From NCBI GenBank assembly GCA_052161605.1, contig CP197409.1: a stretch of DNA of 64,000 bases; one strand, given 5' to 3'. The stretch's first letter is position 1. Every line of letters starts with the position of its first letter. This DNA comes from JBKCUI01 sp052161605 (lineage in GTDB: Bacteria > Planctomycetota > Planctomycetia > Pirellulales > Pirellulaceae). Position numbers and translations under genes: made by a program. The notes beneath the pieces are model-generated. The model did not search any database. It was not told the origin of the DNA and saw nothing but the letters and a program-made list of their open reading frames with translations. This document shows, in pieces, positions 35,880-44,487 of this stretch.

Positions 35880-37109
35880 ATGAATAGAATCCGAAAGCTG
35901 TTCGCTGGAACTGCTGTTTTAAGTGTGATTTTGGCGTTACTGGCAACACGCGTCGCATTTGCCGATGAGCCGTTTCGGCCTGAGGTGGGAAAATTTCCAC
36001 CGGCAGATAAAGCCGTCGCTTACACCGGTGAATTGACGTTCGTCGATCATGCGAATCGTCGTGGCAGTTTACGTGTGCCAGTAGAAGATGTCTTCTTCAG
36101 ACAAGCCGGACAGCCGTTTGCCATGCTACCTTACGGTACGGTCCACTACCGCGGTGCACCTGCCGATTTGCGGGATATCCCCCTGGGTACTATTTTGCAT
36201 GGTCGATTTTACCTACCGCCCGACCCCAAGTTTTCATCGGTTCCGAATGTCAATCAAGCCAATCACGCGATTTTGTTAGAAGACGAACCCAGCTTCTGTT
36301 TGCGCCAGGGCAAGGCTTGGAAGTTAAAGGAGCTGGAACTACGCGGCGATGAGGGGATGGTGGTCGCGTGCCGAGTATCCAAGTCGGGCGATGAAGCAGA
36401 CGAAGCAGACCAGAAATTCACAGTAGACGACACCACACGTTTTTGGCGCGGTCGAGAAAAGTTGAGACTGGATGAGGTGGTCGCTGAAGGGATCTGGCCT
36501 GCCAATGGGAAGACGAAATTGGATGATCAGCTTGTCATGCTGGGACTCACCTGGCAACCCATGAACGACTTCTGGAAAGGAGCGTTCAACGGCTACCACA
36601 TTTCCGACATTTGGCTGGACGATTCCTCAATGCAGCGTGCCAGTGAATATCAGAGATTGGTCCACAAGGAGTTCATTCAAGGGCGCTGGATGCCGGGCTG
36701 GGTCGACAAGGTCGAATACGGAGACTTCGGACGCGCGACGATAACAGCGACGTTGTTCGGTGGCATGGATTCATCGCTGTATGCGGATTTCCAGGAAGGA
36801 CGCGATGCTCAGATCGGTAGTGCCACAACGGAATTGAAACACGAGCATGGTGCTTACTCGCACGCCCACATGGCGATCCGCGGCCCCGTTTCGGATGTCA
36901 TTCACTCGGACGGCGATATCCCGCTGGGCAGCAGCGGAATCCAGATTCGTATGAACGTGGATCTGGTCCTCGAAGGGTTCCGTCCAGGCAGAATCATCCG
37001 GATTCGCCCCATGAACTGGCCCGCCGACAGTCTTCCGCGAGAAGAATGGATCGACGAAGGCAGCATGGCAGAACGTTTACCATCGCCCGATATTTTTCCC
37101 AAGTACTAG
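35880..37109 (+). CDS. exported protein of unrecognised family (first paralogue)
   Basis: The 409-residue protein has a signal peptide (LSVILALLATRVAFAD). I do not recognise the family. Conserved features shared with the paralogue at 52238-53557 are DEPFRP, FVDHANRRGSLRV, FAMLPYG, GAPADLRDIPLGT, HGRFYLPPDPK, EDEPSFCLR, TRFWRGREKL, ISDIWLD, ATITATLFGGMDSSLYADF and PLGSSGIQIR. The alternating beta-strand pattern in the first half could be OB-like domains, which is only an impression. It lies between DUF1552 and DUF1549/DUF1553 genes and recurs in both cassettes, so it probably belongs to the same exported assembly. Confidence 0.75.
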   Translation: MNRIRKLFAGTAVLSVILALLATRVAFADEPFRPEVGKFPPADKAVAYTGELTFVDHANRRGSLRVPVEDVFFRQAGQPFAMLPYGTVHYRGAPADLRDIPLGTILHGRFYLPPDPKFSSVPNVNQANHAILLEDEPSFCLRQGKAWKLKELELRGDEGMVVACRVSKSGDEADEADQKFTVDDTTRFWRGREKLRLDEVVAEGIWPANGKTKLDDQLVMLGLTWQPMNDFWKGAFNGYHISDIWLDDSSMQRASEYQRLVHKEFIQGRWMPGWVDKVEYGDFGRATITATLFGGMDSSLYADFQEGRDAQIGSATTELKHEHGAYSHAHMAIRGPVSDVIHSDGDIPLGSSGIQIRMNVDLVLEGFRPGRIIRIRPMNWPADSLPREEWIDEGSMAERLPSPDIFPKY

Positions 37110-37169
37110 GCCAGGACGCGAAAACACAATGTTCTCCCCTTCGACACAAGCAGTCAACGAGTTTCAATC

Positions 37170-40112
37170 ATGACAAAACAACACCTTCTTGTTTTTCAGG
37201 TTGCCGTTTTCGGTATTTGCTGTGGTTTGGTGACTGCGGTATCGATGGCGGATGAGCCGACGGACGTGACCATCTCCGTCGAGCACCGTGATTTCTTCGA
37301 GAAAGAAGTTCGGCCGCTATTGGTAAAACGATGCTTTGAATGCCATGGGGGCTCGGAAGCCGATGGCGGCTTGTCGTTAGCTTCCGCCAATGGTTGGATG
37401 CAGGGGGGCGATAGCGGACCCGCCATTGTTCCAGGCAAAGTCGATGAGAGCTTGTTGATCGAAGCCATCAACTATCGTTCGCTGGAGATGCCACCTGCGG
37501 ACCGTGGTGGGAAGTTGCCGGAAAACGAAATCGCGATCCTGACGAAATGGGTCGAGATGGGTGCTCCTGATCCGCGCACCGGTAGCGAAGTTTTAGGAGG
37601 CATGACCTTAGAAAAAGCTAAAACTTGGTGGTCATTTCAACCACTGCCAGAACTGCCACCTGCTGATCATGCTTCCGAGATCAAACACATCGACAATCTG
37701 CTGCAGCGCGAAATCGACAGTCGTGGATTGGAATTGGCTCCACGTGCCGATCGCCGCACCCTGATCCGGCGACTGAGCTACGATCTGACCGGGCTGCCAC
37801 CAAGCGCGGAAGAGGTCGAAGCATTTATTGCAGACACATCGCCTGATGCCTACTCGCGAGTAATCGAACGCTTGCTCGACTCGCCTCAGTATGGCGTCCA
37901 CTGGGGACGACGCTGGCTCGACGTAGTGCGCTACGCCGACAGCTCGGGTACCACCAGCGACCATCCGCTGCCCCATGCCTGGCGTTATCGCAACTGGGTG
38001 ATGGAAGCGTTCCAAAAAGATATGCCCTTTGACCAGTTCGTGCGTTTGCAACTGGCGGGTGATTTGCTGACTCGCGATGCGACCCCCGAACAACACGCCG
38101 AAGGAATCATCGCCACAGGCTATCTCGCCATTGCCCGTCGCTTTGGATTCGATAGCGACGCGGACATGTTCCTGACATATGAGGACGTGATTGATAACCT
38201 GGGCAAGAGTTTTATGGGACTGACCATAAGCTGCGCCCGATGCCATGATCACAAATTTGACCCGATCAACGCCATGGACTACTACGCCTTGTACGGGATT
38301 TTCGAGAGCTCTCGATTCGCCTTCCCTGGCTGCGAGAAAAATGGAAAACCTCGCGATCTTGTTCCGTTGATGAGTCCAGACTCCCTTGAGGCGCAACTAC
38401 AGGATTGGGAAGTAAAGAACAAAGAACTGGAGACGGCCAAACGAACTCAAATGGAAGCGATCAAGTCCGCTGGTGTGGCGCTTGCCGAGCTTACCAAATC
38501 GAATCGAAACGTCCTCGTATCGCAACCCGTGCCGGAAGGTGGAAGCGTTCCTTTTGAGAAAACGGTTCACGTGAGGAAGGGCGATGTACTTGAACTGACC
38601 GTTCTACCAAATAGCAGCCATGGGGCCGATACGACGCGAGTGCAATGGCAAATCACAGAGACGGATGGGAAGAAACGCTCATGGGATATTTCGGATATCG
38701 CGCCAAAAATTCTGCAAGGCAATCCCATCACTGCTGGCGACGGCGGTGAGTGGTATTTCTTGGAGACCACTTTAGGTTCGGTACTGCTCGCGGAAATGCG
38801 ACGCAGCATGGAGGGCAATCCTTCGATCCAAGGTTGGAGTCTCGATGATCTGCCAGCCGTGTTCGCAAACACTTCTGGGCAACCAGTCATGGCTTGGACG
38901 ACTTTAGCCGCAGAATCGCTCTTTATGCATCCGGGACACAATCGGCCGGTAACTGTCGCCTGGGTAAGCCCCATGGACGGCGAGGTCCAATTGAGTGGAT
39001 TGGTTGTCGACGCGCATCCTTCTGGAGGTGATGGCGTCCACTTTGAGCTAAACCACGTCGCTTCGTCTGATTATAGTTCGGCGCTAGCAAAACTTGGTGA
39101 CTTGAATAGACCACTCCCGGAAGCTCCGCCGAAACCGGAAGTGCTTGTCGCTTACGCTGTAGTCGATGGCGATGCCAAAAACACCAGATTCCAAGAACGT
39201 GGTGAACCGGAGAAACTAGGCGAAGAAGTGCCGCGTCGTTGGTTGTCGGTATTTGGGGGCGGGCAGGTTCCTGAGGATGCCGGCAGTGGTCGTCGCGAGC
39301 TGGGTGATTGGATTGCCGAACATCCCTTAACGGCTCGCGTGATCGTTAATCGCATTTGGCAATGGCACTTTGGCGAAGGCTTGGTACGGACGCCAAATGA
39401 TTTTGGTACACGTGGTGACCGGCCAACGCATCCAGAATTGCTCGAGTTCCTCGCGGCCCGATTCGTTCAAAGTGGTTACAGCGTCAAAGCACTCCACCGG
39501 CTGATAGTGCAAACGGAGGCTTACCAACGAGCCAGTGCCACGCCAATAGAATCCGATCCAGACAATCGCTTTCTGGCTCACTTCAATCGTCGCCGGCTCA
39601 CTGCGGAGGAGCTGCGCGACAGTTTACTACATGCATCTGGACAGCTCGATCTTTCGCTCGGGACCAACCACCCGTTTCCGGAGGAGAAAGATTGGAGTTT
39701 CTCACAGCACAACCCGTTCAATGCTGTTTATGAAACCAATAAACGTAGTGCTTTCATGATGGTGCAGCGTCAGCGAAGGCATCCCTACCTGGCTCTGTTC
39801 GATGGCGCAGATCCCAACGCGTCAACAGCCGCCCGCCGCACCACTACCGTTCCCACGCAGGCGCTGTACTTCATCAATGATCCATTGTTCCACGCGCAAG
39901 CCGCGAAGTTGGCTGAGTCGGTCCAAGAAGAAACAACGAACGAAGTACGTCTGCAGGCCCTCTATCGCAATTTGTTCCAACGCTTGCCTACGCAAGCAGA
40001 GTATGAACGAGCAAACAAATTCCTCAATAACTACCCCGGTGAAGACAATGAAACATGGCCTGCCCTGGCCAGAATCTTGCTCGCAAGCAATGAGTTCACT
40101 CACGTGGACTAG
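37170..40112 (+). CDS. exported PSCyt1/DUF1549/DUF1553 planctomycete cytochrome protein (first)
   Basis: The 980-residue protein has a signal peptide (FQVAVFGICCGLVTAVSMAD), a cytochrome motif CFECHGG near residue 58 (PSCyt1), DUF1549 from about 180 (LIRRLSYDLTGLPPSAEEV, YGVHWGRRWLDVVRYADS, CARCHDHKFDPI, a second CxxCH) and DUF1553 from about 700 (LGDWIAEHPLTARVIVNRIWQWHFG, NRRRLTAEELRDSLLHASGQLD). A linker of about 330 residues between them is longer than in the paralogue at 57873 and holds a helical, charged segment. The usual partner is DUF1501, found 1 kb downstream, separated here by a nuclease-like gene and two palindromes. Confidence 0.93.
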   Translation: MTKQHLLVFQVAVFGICCGLVTAVSMADEPTDVTISVEHRDFFEKEVRPLLVKRCFECHGGSEADGGLSLASANGWMQGGDSGPAIVPGKVDESLLIEAINYRSLEMPPADRGGKLPENEIAILTKWVEMGAPDPRTGSEVLGGMTLEKAKTWWSFQPLPELPPADHASEIKHIDNLLQREIDSRGLELAPRADRRTLIRRLSYDLTGLPPSAEEVEAFIADTSPDAYSRVIERLLDSPQYGVHWGRRWLDVVRYADSSGTTSDHPLPHAWRYRNWVMEAFQKDMPFDQFVRLQLAGDLLTRDATPEQHAEGIIATGYLAIARRFGFDSDADMFLTYEDVIDNLGKSFMGLTISCARCHDHKFDPINAMDYYALYGIFESSRFAFPGCEKNGKPRDLVPLMSPDSLEAQLQDWEVKNKELETAKRTQMEAIKSAGVALAELTKSNRNVLVSQPVPEGGSVPFEKTVHVRKGDVLELTVLPNSSHGADTTRVQWQITETDGKKRSWDISDIAPKILQGNPITAGDGGEWYFLETTLGSVLLAEMRRSMEGNPSIQGWSLDDLPAVFANTSGQPVMAWTTLAAESLFMHPGHNRPVTVAWVSPMDGEVQLSGLVVDAHPSGGDGVHFELNHVASSDYSSALAKLGDLNRPLPEAPPKPEVLVAYAVVDGDAKNTRFQERGEPEKLGEEVPRRWLSVFGGGQVPEDAGSGRRELGDWIAEHPLTARVIVNRIWQWHFGEGLVRTPNDFGTRGDRPTHPELLEFLAARFVQSGYSVKALHRLIVQTEAYQRASATPIESDPDNRFLAHFNRRRLTAEELRDSLLHASGQLDLSLGTNHPFPEEKDWSFSQHNPFNAVYETNKRSAFMMVQRQRRHPYLALFDGADPNASTAARRTTTVPTQALYFINDPLFHAQAAKLAESVQEETTNEVRLQALYRNLFQRLPTQAEYERANKFLNNYPGEDNETWPALARILLASNEFTHVD

Positions 40113-40130
40113 AATGACGTCCAATGAGAG

Positions 40131-40160
40131 CTGTCGAAAGATGTAGGGCGAAAGATGTTA
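40131..40160. repeat. palindromic intergenic element, copy E (left half only)
   Basis: CTGTCGAAAGATGTAGGGCG and AAAGATGTTAG give one complete left arm with no right arm after it; 35 bp later the GxxExxY gene starts. The missing half suggests that the element was split, or truncated when the gene arrived. Confidence 0.82.
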
Positions 40161-40194
40161 GGAACGAATTTAGAAAATCTAAGATGAGCAAGTT

Positions 40195-41004
40195 ATGCCA
40201 ATCATACCATCGATCGAACTTGTACAGATCTCACAAGAAGCCTTCGGTAAGATGGCTTTCGAGGTGATGCGCCATGTTTTTTCGATCCATGATGAGTATG
40301 GTCGGTTCTTTGACGAGATCGTTTACAAGAAGGAACTATTGAGACGCCTTTGCGGTATCGAACTGGAAGTAGCTGTAAATGTTGTTCATGAATCGTTTAG
40401 TAAAACGTTCTTTGCTGATGTTATTGCTAACCGTTCAGGCCTGTTTGAGTTCAAGGCTGCCGAGAAGATTCATGCAAAACATCGAGCTCAAACGACGCAT
40501 TACCTGCTGCTATTCGGCCTCCAGCACGCCAAGATCATTAATACACGTCCCGAAAAAGTAGAACATGAGTTTGTTAATTTTCAGGTCAACTTGGCTGAGT
40601 TGCGAAACCCGAGCATCGTAGACGCGGTGTATCAACCTGATTCACCCGGCGCTAGAGAATTGCGAGAGATTTTACTGGGGCTGATACAAGACTGGGGTGC
40701 AGGGTTGGATCTATCTCTGTACGAAGAAGCGGTTACGCACTTTCTAGGAGGTGAATCGAATGTGCTGTGCAGGGTTCCGGTTAATGGCACCGGTGGAGTC
40801 ATTGCCCAGCAGCAAATGCGACTCGTTACCCCTGATACCGCATTCAAACTCACCGCCTTTTCCCCGAGTAGTCCCAGCCAAGAGCAATTTCGAACCCATG
40901 CGCTACGCCTACTAAAGAACACTCCCTTGAGCAACATCCAGTGGATTAACATTCACCAAACCCAAATCACGTTCAACACCCTTCACCGTAGTCGAGAAGG
41001 CTAA
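40195..41004 (+). CDS. GxxExxY/PDDEXK_3-type nuclease-like protein
   Basis: The 269-residue cytosolic protein resembles the GxxExxY family, now placed among PD-(D/E)XK nuclease folds. Signs are the opening helix AFEVMRHVFSIHDEYGRFFDEIVYKKEL (a GxxExxY-like box with two extra residues) and the putative active site FADV followed by LFEFKAAEK, giving the D...ExK arrangement, then HRAQTTHYLLLFGLQHAKIINT. A C-terminal region of about 130 residues beyond the usual length is unrecognised. Nothing links it to the exported genes around it: it interrupts a DUF1549/DUF1553-DUF1501 pair and is flanked by palindrome copies E and F, which suggests a mobile cassette. The function of the family is unproven. 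Confidence 0.75.
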   Translation: MPIIPSIELVQISQEAFGKMAFEVMRHVFSIHDEYGRFFDEIVYKKELLRRLCGIELEVAVNVVHESFSKTFFADVIANRSGLFEFKAAEKIHAKHRAQTTHYLLLFGLQHAKIINTRPEKVEHEFVNFQVNLAELRNPSIVDAVYQPDSPGARELREILLGLIQDWGAGLDLSLYEEAVTHFLGGESNVLCRVPVNGTGGVIAQQQMRLVTPDTAFKLTAFSPSSPSQEQFRTHALRLLKNTPLSNIQWINIHQTQITFNTLHRSREG

Positions 41005-41016
41005 CCAAATATAGAG

Positions 41017-41089
41017 CTGTCGAAAAATGAAGGTCGAAAAAATTTGATCTACACCAGTTCCCCATTTTTCGCCCTACATCTTTCGACAG
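41017..41089. repeat. palindromic intergenic element, copy F
   Basis: CTGTCGAAAAATGAAGGTCG starts the left arm and CCTACATCTTTCGACAG ends the right arm, with a longer loop than other copies. It starts 13 bp after the stop of the nuclease-like gene and 27 bp before the DUF1501 start. Confidence 0.9.
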
Positions 41090-41115
41090 CCGAACTTACG
41101 CTGGAACCCCAGATT

Positions 41116-42501
41116 ATGACCCAATCACGACGACATTTCCTCCGATCTGCTGCTGTCGGCTCGATTCTGTTCCCTGGCATTTTGAACCAGTTACTGGCCG
41201 ATGATGGAGATCCGCTCGCGATTCGCGAACCCCATTTTGCACCCAAAGCCAAGAACGTCATCTTCCTATTCATGACGGGTGGTGTCTCGCATGTCGATAC
41301 GTTCGACCCCAAACCAGAATTAACTCGGCAGCATGGCAAAGAGATATCATCGGATCATCCTACCGCCAAAGGTCGGGACGACTATAAGCGAATTTACCTT
41401 AAGCGTCCGCAGTGGGAGTTTAAACCGCATGGCGAGTGCGGGACTGAAGTCAGTTCCCTGTTCCCGCACATAGGCCAGCAAGTCGATGACATCGCACTCA
41501 TCCGCTCGATGTATACCTCTCACGTCGACCACTACTTTGCAACACTCGGCATGCACACTGGTTCCTTTACTGTGGCCCGGCCTAGTATCGGTTCGTGGGT
41601 GACCTACGGGCTTGGTTCCATGAATCGCAATCTGCCGGGCTTCGTGGTCATCGCTCCAAAACAGACCTACGCGGGCACACAAGTTTACTCCAGCGACTTT
41701 CTTCCAGGAGCACACCAAGGCACTCTCGTTGTCCCAGGGAGCGAACCGGTTGTGAACGTCAAACCGCGAGTGCCAACAGACCGCCAAGCATTGGAACTCG
41801 AAGTGCTACGAGAAATGAACCAGGAACATCTCGCTCAGCGTGGCGGTGACCCATTGTTGACGGCGCGCCTGCAGACGTTCGAGACAGCTTTCGGCATGCA
41901 GATGGCGGTACCTGACGCGTTTGATTTTACTGACGAGACGCAGGAAACACTGGACAGCTACGGCTTGAAGCCCGATCAGAAGAGCGGATTCGGATGGCAA
42001 TGCCTGGCTGCCCGCCGACTGGTTGAACGCGGCGTGCGCTTTGTGGAGTTGATCGATACCGGTTCGTCTAATAATTGGGATGCTCACGGAGACATGCAGA
42101 CTCACGAACCGCTAGCGCAGAACGTCGACCAACCGATTGCAGCCTTGATTCGCGACCTCAAGCAACGTGGCATGTTTGATGAAACGCTCGTCGTCTGGAC
42201 AACCGAATTTGGGCGAACACCGTATAACAATAGCGCAGACCACAAAGGTCGCGAGCATCATTCGACGGGCTATAGTTCTTGGTTAGCAGGTGCGGGAGTC
42301 AAACGAGGCATTGTCCATGGCGCGACCGACGAGATTGGTATGTATGCGGTCGACAAGCCGGTTCACGTCCGCGACTTCCACGCCACCATCTTGCACCTCA
42401 TGGGACTCGATCATGAGAAACTCACCTACCGCCATGCTGGGCTCGATTTCCGCTTAACAGGTGTCGAACACGCCCATGTGGTCAAGGAGATTTTGTCGTG
42501 A
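41116..42501 (+). CDS. exported DUF1501 protein (first paralogue)
   Basis: The start is ATG 41116; upstream codons in this frame fall inside palindrome F and cannot be real coding. The 461-residue protein has a Tat signal (QSRRHFLRSAAVGSILFPG) and the DUF1501 hallmarks of an alkaline-phosphatase-like fold: NVIFLFMTGGVSHVDTFDPKPEL, IALIRSMYTSHVDHY, VERGVRFVELIDTGSSNNWDAHGDM, WTTEFGRTPYN, GREHHSTGYSSWLAGAG and DFHATILHLMGLDHEKLTYRHAGLDFRLT. The metal-binding Asp/His residues of that superfamily are therefore in place. The family's reaction is not established. It pairs with the DUF1549/DUF1553 protein. Confidence 0.93.
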   Translation: MTQSRRHFLRSAAVGSILFPGILNQLLADDGDPLAIREPHFAPKAKNVIFLFMTGGVSHVDTFDPKPELTRQHGKEISSDHPTAKGRDDYKRIYLKRPQWEFKPHGECGTEVSSLFPHIGQQVDDIALIRSMYTSHVDHYFATLGMHTGSFTVARPSIGSWVTYGLGSMNRNLPGFVVIAPKQTYAGTQVYSSDFLPGAHQGTLVVPGSEPVVNVKPRVPTDRQALELEVLREMNQEHLAQRGGDPLLTARLQTFETAFGMQMAVPDAFDFTDETQETLDSYGLKPDQKSGFGWQCLAARRLVERGVRFVELIDTGSSNNWDAHGDMQTHEPLAQNVDQPIAALIRDLKQRGMFDETLVVWTTEFGRTPYNNSADHKGREHHSTGYSSWLAGAGVKRGIVHGATDEIGMYAVDKPVHVRDFHATILHLMGLDHEKLTYRHAGLDFRLTGVEHAHVVKEILS

Positions 42502-42524
42502 TCATCGAACATGTCAGGTTAGGG

Positions 42525-42585
42525 CTGTCGAAAGATGTAGGACGAAATATTAGAGCTCTATTTTTCGACATACATTTTTCGACAG
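42525..42585. repeat. palindromic intergenic element, copy G
   Basis: CTGTCGAAAGATGTAGGACG begins the left arm; the right arm ends CATACATTTTTCGACAG. It follows the DUF1501 stop by 23 bp and is succeeded 37 bp later by an unrelated palindrome family. Confidence 0.9.
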
Positions 42586-42986
42586 CAACCATTTTCTTTA
42601 TGTGCAAGAAGGTGAGTTGTCTCCAGCAGATTCAAGGAGGCCAGCAGATTTCAGATGCCGCTGTAATCAAGATGCCGTTTAACGACTCATTTAAGCATAT
42701 CAATCCGCATTTCAATCCGAAGTCCCTGTTTCCCATAATCTGCTGGCCTCCCTGAATCTGCTGGAAACCTAAACCGTGAACCTAAAAATCTATTATATTA
42801 TTTTCCTGTTTAACATCTCAGTTTCCGCGGACGATTGGACTTCGTCGGTTAAGCTAGGATAGATTGATCGCATAGGAAATTTTGGACAGGTTTTGAGGAT
42901 CGAGCAGACTTGATGTCGGTTCGCATACTATTACCTCATCTCGTTTTTCCGACCACGATTATCATCGACTCAACTAAGGTAGAACC
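42586..42986. other. gene-free stretch before glpK
   Basis: About 400 bp hold the long palindrome at 42623-42764 and then an AT-rich stretch (42780-42880) that should include the glpK promoter. No gene and no recognisable GlpR-type operator were seen. Confidence 0.5.
42623..42764. repeat. long palindrome with CCAGCAGATT direct repeats in its arms
   Basis: The left arm (42623-42650) reads CCAGCAGATT, CAAGGAGG, CCAGCAGATT; the right arm (42737-42764) is its reverse complement with one mismatch in 28. The spacer is about 86 bp. Each arm holds two direct copies of a 10-bp unit, the same two-level design as the GTCGAAARATG and GATTAGTGTT palindromes although the sequences differ. It could act as a terminator or as a transcript hairpin. 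Confidence 0.9.
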
Positions 42987-44483
42987 ATGCGGGCTGTTTT
43001 AGCACTCGACCAAGGAACAACCAGTTCGCGGGCGATCCTCTTCGATCGTGAAGGCAAGATTTTGGCGGTCGCTCAGCAGGAGTTCCGCCAGTATTTCCCG
43101 CAAAGCGGTTGGGTCGAACATGATCCATCAGAAATCTGGCAGTCGCAACTGGATGTTGCTCGACAAGCTCTTCAATCCGGCCAAGTTGCGGCCAACGACG
43201 TGGCGGCGATCGGGATCACCAACCAGCGTGAAACCGTCGTGGTCTGGAATCGCCAAACGGGGCAACCTATCACCCGAGCCATCGTCTGGCAAGATCGCAG
43301 AACCGCTGCCTTCTGCGATTCATTAAAAGCAGCAGGTCACGAACCTTTGTTCTCGCAGCGAACCGGCTTAGTCATCGATCCCTATTTTTCCGCGACTAAA
43401 CTTCGTTGGATTCTAGATCACGTCGATGGTGCTAGACAAATGGCCGAGAAAGGTGATTTGGCATTCGGAACAGTCGATAGCTGGTTGTTATGGAATCTCT
43501 CGGGTGGTCGCTTACATGTGACCGATATTTCTAATGCCTCGCGCACGATGCTGATGAATCTTGAAACCGGCGAATGGGACGACGAACTATTGAGCTTGTT
43601 GCAAATCCCCAAATCGATGCTACCTAAGATCTGTCCTACCAGTCATCATTTTGGAGAAACAGCCGCAGATTTATTCGAATGTCCGATTCCATTAGGTTCG
43701 GCGGCAGGGGACCAGCAAGCCGCTCTATTCGGTCAGAATTGCACTCGCCACGGGATGGCCAAAAATACCTATGGAACCGGATGCTTCATGCTGATGAACA
43801 TCGGCGACCAACCCCAACGATCCACGCAGCGGTTGTTAACCAGTGTTGCGTGGCGCACACCTGCTGGAACCCAATACGCTTTAGAAGGAAGTGTCTTCGT
43901 TGCGGGGGCAGCGGTACAATGGTTGCGTGATGGCCTGGGGATTATCAATTCTTCTGCCGAAGTCGAAACATTGGCGGCGACCGTCCCCGACAGCGACGGC
44001 ATCTATTTGGTACCCGCGTTCGCCGGTTTGGGAGCCCCCCACTGGGACGCCTACGCGAGAGGCACCATAGTGGGCATTACCCGCGGTACCACCAAAGCTC
44101 ATTTGGCCCGTGCGGCTTTGGAGGGTATCGCGTTTCAAGTCGCAGATGTATTGACTGCAATGCAACAAGACACCGGTTTGCAGGTAAAAGAACTACGAGT
44201 CGATGGTGGCGCCGCCGCCAACAATTTATTGATGCAGTTCCAAGCCGACATTCTTCAGGCTCCCGTCGTTCGTCCTCGGGTCATCGAAACCACTGCAATA
44301 GGTGCCGCTTTCCTGGCGGGCCTAGCCGTTGGATTCTGGAACTCCACTGAAGAGATTGAAGAAGTCTGGCAAGCCGAGCGAACGTTTTTACCAGAAATGT
44401 CACCAACCGAAGCTCGGCAAAGACTTGGTCGTTGGATGGAGGCCCTGGATAGATCAAGAGCTTGGGAACAACCATCAGAATAA
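42987..44483 (+). CDS. glpK: glycerol kinase
   Basis: The 498-residue enzyme phosphorylates glycerol with ATP to sn-glycerol 3-phosphate. FGGY-kinase motifs are all present: ALDQGTTSSRAILFD at the N-terminus, AIGITNQRETVVVWNRQTG, IVWQDRR, and the C-terminal phosphate and adenine-binding segments GLGAPHWDAYARGTIVGITRGT and LRVDGGAAANNLLMQFQADIL. The length is standard. It is followed by glpD after 4 bp, an obvious operon for glycerol use. It sits between two copies of the DUF1592-DUF1552 cassette region, so glycerol handling may have been inserted there or be retained ancestral sequence. Confidence 0.96.
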   Translation: MRAVLALDQGTTSSRAILFDREGKILAVAQQEFRQYFPQSGWVEHDPSEIWQSQLDVARQALQSGQVAANDVAAIGITNQRETVVVWNRQTGQPITRAIVWQDRRTAAFCDSLKAAGHEPLFSQRTGLVIDPYFSATKLRWILDHVDGARQMAEKGDLAFGTVDSWLLWNLSGGRLHVTDISNASRTMLMNLETGEWDDELLSLLQIPKSMLPKICPTSHHFGETAADLFECPIPLGSAAGDQQAALFGQNCTRHGMAKNTYGTGCFMLMNIGDQPQRSTQRLLTSVAWRTPAGTQYALEGSVFVAGAAVQWLRDGLGIINSSAEVETLAATVPDSDGIYLVPAFAGLGAPHWDAYARGTIVGITRGTTKAHLARAALEGIAFQVADVLTAMQQDTGLQVKELRVDGGAAANNLLMQFQADILQAPVVRPRVIETTAIGAAFLAGLAVGFWNSTEEIEEVWQAERTFLPEMSPTEARQRLGRWMEALDRSRAWEQPSE

Positions 44484-44487
44484 ATCC

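Noticed and set aside
37632..38396. Open frame of 254 codons on the minus strand
   Set aside because: Antisense to the DUF1549 domain of a certain gene; an artefact of codon bias.
40131..40160. Palindrome E as terminator of the DUF1549/DUF1553 gene
   Set aside because: Only one arm is present, so no hairpin of the family type can form here.
40195..41004. The GxxExxY protein as part of the exported DUF1549-DUF1501 machinery
   Set aside because: It has no signal peptide, is absent from the third module with the same gene pair, and has a nuclease-like core, so its position looks incidental.
42498..42755. Possible 85-residue gene after DUF1501
   Set aside because: Almost all of it is translated palindrome sequence (copy G and the CCAGCAGATT family); the DUF1501 stop overlaps its start by chance.
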